NCBI RefSeq assembly: GCF_964340395.1
Contig: NC_135562.1
Location: 20,763,126 to 20,825,125, forward strand
Length of the DNA: 62,000 nucleotides
Direction: 5' to 3'
Source of the DNA: Glandiceps talaboti
Lineage: Eukaryota > Hemichordata > Enteropneusta > Spengelidae
The notes under the pieces were generated by a model, which saw only the letters and a program-made list of their open reading frames with translations, was not told the DNA's origin and did not search any database. Positions 53,801 to 62,000 of the stretch are shown here, one piece after another; within the stretch, counting starts at the first letter, position 1, and every line of letters starts with the position of its first letter. The position numbers and the translations under genes were made by a program.

Positions 53801-54699
53801 TGTAGTGTAGTGTAGTATAATGTAATGTACTGTGTAGTGTAGTGTAGTATAATGTAATGTACTGTGTAGTGTAGTGTAGTATAATGTAATGTACTGTGTA
53901 GTGTAGTATAATGTAATGTACTGTGTAGTGTAGTATAATGTAATGTACTGTGTAGTGTAGTATAATGTAATGTACTGTGTAGTGTAGTGTAGTATAATGT
54001 AATGTACTGTGTAGTGTAGTATAATGTAATGTACTGTGTAGTGTAGTATAATGCAATGTACTGTGTAGTGTAGTATAATGTAATGTACTGTGTAGTGTAG
54101 TATAATGTAATGTACTGTGTAGTGTAATATAATGTAATGTACTGTGTAGTGTAGTATAATGTAATGTACTGTGTAGTGTAGTGTAGTATAATGTAATGTA
54201 CTGTGTAGTGTAGTATAATGCAATGTACTGTGTAGTGTAGTATAATGCAATGTACTGTGTAGTGTAGTGTAGTGTAATGTACTGTGTAGTGTAGTATAAT
54301 GTAATGTACTGTGTAGTGTAGTGTAGTATAATGTAATGTACAGTGTAGTGTAGTGTAGTATAATGTAATGTACTGTGTAGTATAATGTAATGTACTGTGT
54401 AGTGTAGTATAATGTAATGTACTGTGTAGTGTAGTGTAGTATAATGTAATGTACTGTGTAGTGTAGTATAATGTAATGTACTGTAGTGTAGTATAATGCA
54501 ATGTACTGTGTAGTGTAACTATAATGTAATGTACTATGTAGTGTAGTATAATGTAATGTACTGTAGTGTAGTATAATGTAATGTACTGTGTAGTGTAACT
54601 ATAATGTAATGTACTATGTAGTGTAGTATGATGTACTGTAATGGAATAATAACGCAAATGTATTGCAATGTAGCGTAATGTACTGCATTGCATACTTAC
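47862..54699 (-). other. TGS1: TGS1 intron (6,838 bp), almost wholly satellite
   Basis: Donor TATGAA|GTAAGTATG, acceptor TTTGTACAG, phase 0. Besides the 27/32-bp array it holds the CATAGACCCTCCACC hairpin motif (47987-48020) and a repeat shared with 21443. Confidence 0.85.
48319..54643 (+). repeat. 27/32-bp satellite, ~6.3 kb, over 200 copies
   Basis: Core GTGTAGTATAATGTAATGTA + CTGTGTA, with or without an extra GTGTA. Variants GCAATG, AATATAC, TAGTGTAATG, AACTATAATG and TTACAGTAG recur in fixed orders. The block at about 51700-52860 is repeated at about 53000-54070 (offset ~1.3 kb), so segments of more than 1 kb were duplicated. On the minus (TGS1 sense) strand the core has no TAA, TAG or TGA in any frame, which produces very long spurious ORFs. 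Confidence 0.98.
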
Positions 54700-56220
54700 T
54701 TCATAATAACCTTTCTGTGAACCTTGGAATGACAATGGTAAACCCATTGAGTGCATCATAGCTTCTTGTCCACTAAATTCACCATCAAATGGCATATCTG
54801 GAGCTGATTTACCACTAGGAATTATCCCATATCCTGTATATTCACTGAACATTCTAAAAAACTGATCTGGTGTTATCCATGGTCTGCCTTGTCGATCTGT
54901 GATGACTGATGGTTTTCTGGGGTGGCCTCCCCTCTGGCTACCACCACTGGGTTCAGGAGAGGCTTGCTCCACAAAGTCATCATCATAGAATCTGTAATCA
55001 TAGATGAAGCGATATCCTGGCCATGATCGTTGGGATGGTGGAGGCCGGTATTGATGTTTTGATTGGCTGGTTTGTGTGTGGTGACCTTGTGACTGAGCTG
55101 ATCTTGAATACTGGCGTTTTGATTGGTCAGATTGTGAGTAGTTTTGCCTCTGTGATTGGTGGGTTTGTGGGTGTGGTCTATATGACTGGTAAGGCATGTC
55201 AAAATAGTAATTATGTGGTTGTTGTGGGTAATGGTATTTTGATTGTTCAGTTTGAGGGTAGTATCCCTGATATTGGTCAAACTTGGAATGCCTGTACTTT
55301 GATTGTTCAAAATGAGAATAACCAGCCCGTCTTTGAGAATCAACAGAAGATGGCCTCTTACTTTGTTTTTTCTCTGGGTATCGGCCTGGTTGGTTTCCTC
55401 TCCCTGATTGGTTCTTTGATTTTGCAGGTTTTGAGTTGGAATCTTGTGTCTTTGATTGGCTAGTTTTGGAATCTTGTGTCTTTGATTGGCTCGTTTTGGA
55501 ATCCTGTGTCTTTGATTGGCCTGTCTCACTATCACTATTCTTTTTATGAAATAGCCTGTAGTAGTACCAATACTGCTGCAAATAATGTTTCTCCCATAGT
55601 CCACTCCATTTTTTGTCCTTCCACAGAGAATTACTGAACTTTTGAGCAATATCTGTTGAACTTGGTATAGATGGTGACGTCTTAGTATCTCCAATTTTGT
55701 CTTTACTTTCAACAGTGTTCTGACTATTGGCTGTCTTCTCTTTATCTTCTGTTCTTGGCTCTGACACCTCTGGAGTAGAATTTGTGTCTTCCTGAGATTT
55801 CAGAGAAGGCATACCTTCTGATGAGCTGTCATCCTTTATGTCTTCTTTGACAGTTTTCCCCTCCTCTGTATCACCTGTATCTTCATCATCATCTTCATCA
55901 TTATCATCATCATCATCATCATCATTTTTATCCTCCTCCTCTTCTTCTCCTTCTTCTGTCTGCTCTTTGAACTCTGGGTACCTTTTCTTCCAACTCTGTA
56001 ACATCAGCATTTCTCCATTTTCAGCCCAGTATTCCTCCCAACTTTTATTATCTGCATTTCCACGGAGGGATTCATCTGAATCCTGCTGTTTTTCAGTGGA
56101 CTGAGTAGGCTTGACAAGATATTTTCTAGGTATATAGTATGACTTATGAACAGTGGGTTGCCTATATGTTTGCTTCTGTTTTTTCTTGCCACCTCGCTTG
56201 GTTTTCTTTTTCTGAGGTTC
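54700..56220 (-). CDS. TGS1: TGS1 exon, first Trp-rich module (507 codons)
   Basis: The acceptor TTATTCTTCGTAG precedes EPQKKKTKRGGKKKQKQ (basic patch). Residues 61-65 WEEYW and 74-84 LQSWKKRYPEF are followed by a long Glu/Asp run (~90-122), LWKDKKWSGLWEKHYLQQYW (~199-218), and KTQDSKTSQS repeats. A Gln/Tyr/Ser-rich region with many (D/E)QSK motifs follows, then PFDGEFSGQEAMMHSMGLPL, SF and a 9-residue tail before GAA|GTAAGT, phase 0. The exon thus carries both a W-rich module and a second MGLPLSF motif. The frame stays open well past the donor into the satellite, which is read-through, not protein. Confidence 0.9.
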
Positions 56221-56814
56221 CTACGAAGAATAAATGACATAACATGGTAATTAGAATAAATCAGAGAATCATCCATTTTCTAAAAAGTACAAATATCTCT
56301 AAATGTTGATACACTACCTTTTTCTTTGGCAAATCATCATCAACTATGAACCATAAAAATATTCAACTCATGATTTGCATAATAAAAAATTGGAGTAAAG
56401 AACACACATACATTTTATGTAGTATTTTGCTAAGGCCTCAAAAAATAGTTTGGTTTCGGTTACCTGAACCTCATCTATTTTTTCACTGCAAACTTTTTTT
56501 TACGTATTTGAGAAAAAATAAAATAAAATTGTGAAAATTGTGAAGTCTTGCAAGAAATAGTGGATGCAAAATCTGATATCAACTTAAAAAGACAATATAA
56601 AACTGTTCTTCCAATCTGTAATGGCTGTACATCTGATGGGAAGAAACCAACAGCACAGAGACCATTTGGAAAACAATGGAAAACCTGAATACATGAACTA
56701 GACACTCACATTATTTTTTTTTTTAAACATCTACCTACCCCACCTGTTCTAAAATTGAGCGTAATCAGAACCACACAATTTGTTTAGGCCTAAGGGCAGT
56801 AATTATGAAACCTG

Positions 56815-57854
56815 TACTTAAGCTCACTATTCACAGGGCTCGATTCTTGGGCCAACTTTATTTCTGCTATACATAAATGACATCCCGATGTCTTCAAATG
56901 CTTTTGATTTTAGATTATATGCGGATGACTCAAATATATTTTACACAATTAAAAAAGACACAAACACATGTACTATAGACCTAAACCTTGTAAGTAAAAA
57001 TTTCAAGGATGTCATCAACTGGTGTGATGCCAACAAATTGACGATCAATTCAAATAAAACCAAATATACAATCTTAAAAAGCCATAGAAAAAATGTAGTA
57101 TTGACTGGTTCCCTTGAATTTAAGGGGGTCTCACTAGATGAAGTTCAAAGTTCGCCTTTTGTTGGGGTCAACATTGACAATACGCTGTCTTGGAAGCAGC
57201 ATATAGCTGAGGTGAAAAAGAAAATTAGTAGAATGACAGGTGTGTTTTATAAGTTACGTCACACGGTTCCAGAATATGTACTTGTACTGATGTATAATGC
57301 TTTTGTTCTGCCCCATATCACCTACTGTCTCGAAGTGTGGGGTAACACGTGTCCGACATACCTGAATGAAATATTTTTAATTCAAAAAAGAATAGTGCGC
57401 ACCATAACAGATAGTCATTGGTGTGCTCACTCGGAGCCATTATTTAAAAGGTTGAATATTCTTGACATTTTCAAACAGCACAAATTACAGCTTGCCGTTC
57501 TCGTTCATGACGTTTTGCACCTCAGATTACCGGATACCTTTCAAGATTTTTTCACTCCCATTAAACACTCCTTCACAACACAACAGAGTGCCAGAAACGA
57601 CCTTACCATCCCAAAAGCAAACCATAGGACTGGTCAGTTCACTGTCAAGTATGCAGGTGCTAAATTATGGAATAGCATCCCTTACAACATTCGCAACATA
57701 AATAGCAGAAGTCATTTTCAAACAGAGTTCAAAAACTATCTCCAATCATTGTAAACTAGTTATACTTCATATTCATAGAGATTGATTACCGTTTGTCTGT
57801 ATATTTAAGTAGGTCATTTGTTGTTTCTTTGTATTTGTGTATTTGCTTGTTTGG

Positions 57855-57897
<43 letters not shown>

Positions 57898-58165
57898 CCA
57901 CCTATATTTATACAATGTATTTTGTAAATCCTTTATGATTTTTTTCTATTCTGTCAATATTGCAATATACTCAATTTGACCAGCAGCCCCAGTAATTAGT
58001 AATTCCTAATCCCTAAGATTGTAAAAGGGGACGGACTCGACTAGTTGCAAAGACAACTATTTTTCGTCTCCCTTTCCCCAAGTTGAATACTTCATATATT
58101 GTAGAATTGTTATATATGTATATGTATATATATTTCTGGGAATAAAGAAGATTATTATTATTCAT
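56815..58165 (+). mobile_element. 5'-truncated non-LTR retrotransposon (RT C-terminal part)
   Basis: The frame opens with QGSILGPTLFLLYINDI (RT motif), RLYADDSNIF (catalytic YADD), then a thumb region WCDANKLTINSNKTK, FVGVNIDNTLSWKQHI and the C-terminal LINE signature RIVRTITDSHWCAHSEPLFK, YAGAKLWNSIP, closing at 57754. The usual GVPQGS is HYSQGS here. A (GTT)n lies in the 3' UTR and the element ends in (ATT)n at ~58150-58162. The endonuclease and RT N-terminus are missing, so it is inactive. CR1/L2/Jockey-like; exact clade not determined. Inserted antisense in the TGS1 intron. Confidence 0.9.
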
Positions 58166-58338
58166 ATTGAAGGGGTTCACCACAGGACCACCACATTAAA
58201 AGTAATAATATGGAAATATACATTAACTATTATTTGCCTTTCTTTTTCTCTTGCTAGGCTTTCCAACTTCAGCAAAGGAATGTGTGAACTTTAACTTATC
58301 AAATGCCATGATATACTATTATAATAATATAATTATAA

Positions 58339-58796
58339 GGGTTACCCTACTTTTTTTCCTCTTTCTCATTACCCAACCAAAATTTCCAACTCCATCATCA
58401 AAATTTTAAAAAAATTCACTCGCAATTAATATTTTTCGGAACAGCATCTGTTCTGGCTAGAATACGCAAGTGTCTAGACGTCATCCACAGTCATGGCAAT
58501 GGCGTCATGGCAATGGTGATAACACTTGTTCAAGAACATAGCATTTCTTTCATGATGCAAGTTATTCAGTGTGTATGGGGGGGGGGGGGGGAAACATGCC
58601 AATTGAGTGGGAAAGGGCTTGTTACCAGAAATCTATTGAAAAGAAGATAGAAAGGAGGAAAAGGAAAGGCTGAGAAACAATGAATAAATTTAATGATTTT
58701 TTTATTTTCTTGCTTTTTTGGAGATCAACTCACTGACCCATAGTTGCTTTGAAAAAGTAATGAGAAACATTAAAAAAAGTAGGGTCACTGTAACCC
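58339..58796. mobile_element. Inverted-repeat element, ~458 bp
   Basis: The left end GGGTTACCCTACTTTTTTTC...TTTCTCATTAC is mirrored by GTAATGAGAAACATTAAAAA...GTAGGGTCACTGTAACCC. The arms are about 35-40 bp with a small indel. No coding sequence; a G run lies at 58577-58590. Confidence 0.65.
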
Positions 58797-58823
58797 CAGG
58801 ACCTACATGTACAGTTTTAGTTT

Positions 58824-58828
<5 letters not shown>

Positions 58829-58895
<67 letters not shown>

Positions 58896-58909
58896 ACACA
58901 CACACACAA
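58829..58909 (+). repeat. (CA)n microsatellite
   Basis: About 80 bp of CA with sparse TA or GC interruptions. Confidence 0.95.
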
Positions 58910-59159
58910 GACTAAACTGAATAGATATATGTCAGTGAACTTGAACTCTTTGAGTGCTATGTACTACATTACTATATGAGTTACCCTCCCAGGCCCCTAA
59001 ACAAATCTGCTTATACCTCATCTTGTAAAATATAATGATTGTGAATAATTGCAATAAACCGTGTTTCTGCTAATATAAGATTGGGAAACCCTGGTAACCA
59101 TAACAGAATAGGAGAATATGGTAAACCTGGTATAGCTCCTAATTACATTACACCTTATT

Positions 59160-59470
59160 TTAGTGTGGAAACTCAGTAAAATGACTAGGGAACGCAGGTA
59201 GATTTGACCTTGTTATTACCCCCAACAAAAACAATGCATGGATAGGGAACCCTGGTAAAATGACAAGTGAACGCATGTAGATTTGACCTTGTTATTACCC
59301 CCAACAAAAACAATGCATGGCTAGGGAACCCTGGTAAAATGACAAGGGAACGCAGGTAGATTTTACCTTGTTATTGCCCCCAACAAAAACAATGCATGGA
59401 TAGGGAACCCTGGTAAAACGACAAGGGAATGCAGGTAGATTTTACCTTGTTATTGCCCCCAACAAAAACA
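59160..59470 (+). repeat. 79-bp tandem repeat, four copies
   Basis: GGGAACGCAGGTAGATTTGA + CCTTGTTATTACCCCCAACA + AAAACAATGCATGG + ATAGGGAACCCTGGTAAAA; starts at about 59189, 59268, 59347 and 59426. Confidence 0.95.
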
Positions 59471-59583
59471 TTGAATACATTGCGTTGAACTACTCTTGTA
59501 AATAAGAAATGTGTTCACTTGATACAGAAAGGTGTAGGATCTGAAGGAGGAAGGGGTTTATCATTTAATTCTGACATCCTTAC

Positions 59584-59919
59584 CTTATCCAATTCCATTG
59601 GAGTCGTCATAAAAGACAATGGCAGTCCCATTTCTTTCATAACAGTCTCTTCTCCTTCATGTTCACCACTGAAAGGAGTACTTGTTTTAAAATACGCTGG
59701 GTTATATTTTTTCACCTTTTCACCCTCTGATTTAGTCTTCCCTTGTGTGTTCTCACTATTTTCTGAATCACCTTCTTTCTTAACATCACTCATGTTTGTT
59801 GCTTCTTTGTCTTCTGACTGCTGTGGTGTTGATTCAACATCTACGCTAGTATCTGCACTGCCTTGGTTACCTTCTTCCATGTTTTTAGGCGAGAAATCTC
59901 TACTCTTATCTTCAAAATA
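59584..59919 (-). CDS. TGS1: TGS1 most upstream exon recognised
   Basis: 336 bp (112 codons), acceptor TTTCACCATGCACAG, phase 0 at both ends. It begins YFEDKSRDFSPKN (similar to the region after the first Cys-rich segment of vertebrate TGS1), continues with a Glu/Ser/Lys-rich linker, and ends TPFSGEHEGEETVMKEMGLP, LSF, MTTPMELDK before GATAAG|GTAAGG. MGLPLSF (residues 97-103) is the short conserved N-terminal TGS1 motif. An internal Met at 59880 could start translation, but the open upstream frame and family length argue for another 5' exon. Confidence 0.85.
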
Positions 59920-60830
59920 CTGTGCATGGTGAAACGAAAAATGTGATCATTACAAATTTGAGTACAGGCATGGGTAAAAAAAAATACTGGGTGTGTTGGA
60001 CAATTTTCAGGCGATACCAAATATTCATCCCGGTGTAGCATTATGAAAACAATATGGGTGGTGGTCATACTCATACAGTTAAATAACGTTACACCATACC
60101 TTCAAGCTCTATTAGAATCTGTAATCTTCACTTCACTTGACGTTCTTGATTATCACAAATTAAAAATATGGTGGTCGTCTTTCCTTGCTAACCCTACACC
60201 TTTCAAGTTGAAGGGGGCAAAATAATTGGTTTGGAGCAATAAATTCGATACAATTAAGTCAAATGGATACTGACAAAGTACCGAATTCAAGTATCACTTG
60301 AGAGAAACAGTAATTTCCCAACAGTGAGTAAATTTCGAAAGAGCATCTCTCGTTCTCTTGCACATGGAGTAGTCGAGGTGAAAGGTCATGAAGGAAATGT
60401 TATCGCGCCCTCTATAGTGTGACGTGACACCCCAAAACAAACCCACACTCACAGGCCGCGAGCGCTGGAACCTATTGATGCAATAAAGGGGAACACTACT
60501 CGAGGATATGTTTTGTAAATTTATGGTTCTTGAGAGTCGTTTCTTGATTTCACATCACCTAATTTTCATTTAGTTGCCAAGAAACACCAAAATAGAAACA
60601 CTTTTTTTTCAGTTTGATGTCATTAGACGTTTTCTTACTGACATTTCATGGAGCTGAATGTGTCCATCTTGCAATTGATGCTTGAAGATAGTAAGCTTAG
60701 AGAAAACACAAGGAATGCAAATGCATGGGCACAGAGTGTGATTCAGTATTTTCCTCCAAAGGTACTTTGAATTAAATTTATGAAGTGTCAATGAAATTTG
60801 TAGCACTTTATATGCAAGAAATATAATGTA
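59920..60830. other. Probable 5' region of TGS1; first exon not identified
   Basis: A CG-richer patch at about 60390-60470 contains TGTGACGTGACAC (CRE-like half-site) and could be the promoter. A minus-strand frame at 60074-60018 (MSMTTTHIVFIMLHRDEYL, then a GT) would splice in phase 0 to the next exon but has no clear homology. Neither is secure. Confidence 0.25.
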
Positions 60831-62000
60831 ACGATCAGTTTTTACGGCCAGGGGTGGGCCAATGACTTCTTGTTCGTGTTGTACTTAAAAATAGTGACCC
60901 CCTGCGATTCATCCACAAAAAATCCACCCATCCCCTCTAACAATTAAAAAACCACACTGACATCCCCCTCCCTAACATCTGTCGACAAGAAACATTCTTC
61001 TTATTCTTGCAAAAGACACTCTAGATTCTCAAAGCATAATACAACACACTGCATAGTTAATTTTACTTGTTACATTTACAGTAATTTTAAGTGTATCTGG
61101 TAAACTGCTATCCCAAAATCCATTGCTTCACTTGTATAAAGCTCTTTAGACAGGAACCCCATGAGAAGTATGATTGTCTGTTCATGGACATGCACATTAT
61201 TCATGGTTTAGTAACCAAAAGTTCTAGGATATCTCTTAGATTGAGTGAACTATTACCACATTTATAAATTAATTCATCTAATTATAAAGCACAATATTAG
61301 AAATGTAGTTAATATAATTGTAAACCTAGGGGTTTCAGTAAGTTTCAAAGTAGGGAGAGAACTTGAAAAAGTATTGGAAGAAGTGTGCTACAGGCATGCT
61401 GCCTGCTATACAAGCGCGGGGGGGTGTCCCCCTCCCATGGTAAGAGCTTTTTGAAAAATGAACACCTTTTGGAGGCCATTTAGAGCACCATCCAGAAGTA
61501 AAACACAACTTAGTTATATCATAAAAGTATCACAGATTTTAGGGTTTCAAAAGTTGAAATCATTTCAAGTCATATTGACACAAATAACAATAAAAAAAGA
61601 TCAACTTGAAGTAGAAAGAGAACATTTTGGGAAAATATGCTCAGTGGAGGTCAGTTATCATTTAGAGATACAAATTCATTAAATCATTTGAAAGTGTGTC
61701 TCTATTGGTTATGTTTGTGTGCAATTCAATATGTTCAGGTCAATGGAGGCACAGATTTTAGAGTCAGTCCATCCAGTGAATTTCAAAGTATTTCATTTCT
61801 TACATGTTACTGATGACACAATGCAACTAATTGCCTTCAATATTGAGAAGTCATTTCTAACAAATCTTTTGCTTAAAAGGTGCAATGTTATGACTCCATG
61901 TCATATGCCTAGGATGTATCAAGAATCAAAGAGTTTATGTTATATTTGAACATACATTTATAGCCATTGTTTATGGTTTATTGTATGCACAGACATTTGA
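60831..62000. mobile_element. Second copy of the 16.5-kb Harbinger-like family, runs off the window
   Basis: From ACGATCAGTTTTTACGGCC the sequence follows 16510-17300 at high identity (for example GACTTCTTGTTCGTGTTGTA, CTCTTTAGACAGGAACCC). It has ~428 bp (about 61235-61662) that the other copy lacks. The first GGGAG of the TIR is degenerate, and the right end lies beyond 62000. Confidence 0.8.

Larger units (their letters stand above)
56221..59583 (-). other. TGS1: TGS1 intron with a LINE fragment and 79-bp repeats
   Basis: 3,363 bp, donor GATAAG|GTAAGG, phase 0. It holds an antisense LINE (56815-58165), an inverted-repeat element, a CA tract and a four-copy 79-bp repeat. Confidence 0.85.

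Noticed and set aside
55023-55463. A 146-codon plus-strand ORF with hydrophobic character
   Set aside because: Antisense shadow of the Gln/Ser-rich TGS1 exon; hydrophobicity is the complement of the TTTGATTGG-type coding repeats.
53287-56010. A 907-codon minus-strand ORF covering a TGS1 exon plus satellite
   Set aside because: Only the part down to 54700 is exon; a strong donor GAA|GTAAGT sits there and the rest is stop-free satellite.
60018-60074. Candidate first TGS1 exon MSMTTTHIVFIMLHRDEYL
   Set aside because: The phase would fit, but the donor (TTTG|GTATCG) is poor and the peptide shows no convincing similarity to TGS1 N-termini.

Overview
The window looks like AT-rich, intron- and satellite-rich nuclear DNA from an invertebrate animal. 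The evidence is spliced genes with GT-AG introns (and one AT-AC intron), fragments of CR1/L2/Jockey-type non-LTR retrotransposons, many terminal-inverted-repeat elements without coding capacity, and about 20 kb (a third of the window) in clean tandem arrays. My guess is a marine invertebrate such as a hemichordate or lancelet; the exact taxon cannot be fixed from the sequence. There is no bacterial operon structure, no CRISPR and no rRNA.

Two genes can be supported, both on the minus strand. (1) The dominant one spans about 33.1-59.9 kb and encodes trimethylguanosine synthase (TGS1, also called PIMT/NCOA6IP), the enzyme that converts m7G caps of snRNAs and snoRNAs to m2,2,7G. I rebuilt nine exons by hand. 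The phases of every junction agree except one weak donor. The methyltransferase motifs are all present and the C-terminus is complete; the first exon is not identified. The last-but-two intron (34187-37574) has the hallmarks of a minor-spliceosome (U12-type) AT-AC intron, and it is filled by about 50 copies of a 62-bp satellite. The N-terminal Trp-rich/MGLPLSF module of TGS1 is present twice, with intron positions matching between the copies, so the gene has duplicated part of itself. (2) At 13.3-15.0 kb lies a GT4-type glycosyltransferase with two recognisable exons and an in-frame TAA early in the Rossmann fold, so it is probably a pseudogene.

Layout: 1-7.7 kb, microsatellites, a LINE remnant, a ~124-bp array and one unrecognised ORF; 7.7-9.7 kb, a 2-kb element with TWA target duplication; 13.3-15.0 kb, the glycosyltransferase; 16.5-18.7 kb, two further inverted-repeat elements; 18.9-20.5 kb, a 25-bp array; 22.4-22.9 kb, a LINE ORF1p fragment; 23.9-28.7 kb, a foldback element and 75-82-, 33- and 47-bp arrays; 29.1-31.7 kb, a 30-bp array that is open for 872 codons; 32.5-60 kb, TGS1 and its satellite-packed introns (62, 99, 26, 11, 27/32 and 79 bp units, plus a LINE and foldbacks); 60.8-62 kb, a second copy of the 16.5-kb element.

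The most striking observations are the AT-AC intron in a gene whose product caps snRNAs, the intra-genic duplication of the N-terminal module, an 11-bp intronic array that is in effect ~75 AGGTCA half-sites at DR5 spacing, and a cluster of DR1-type nuclear-receptor motifs just past the TGS1 stop codon.
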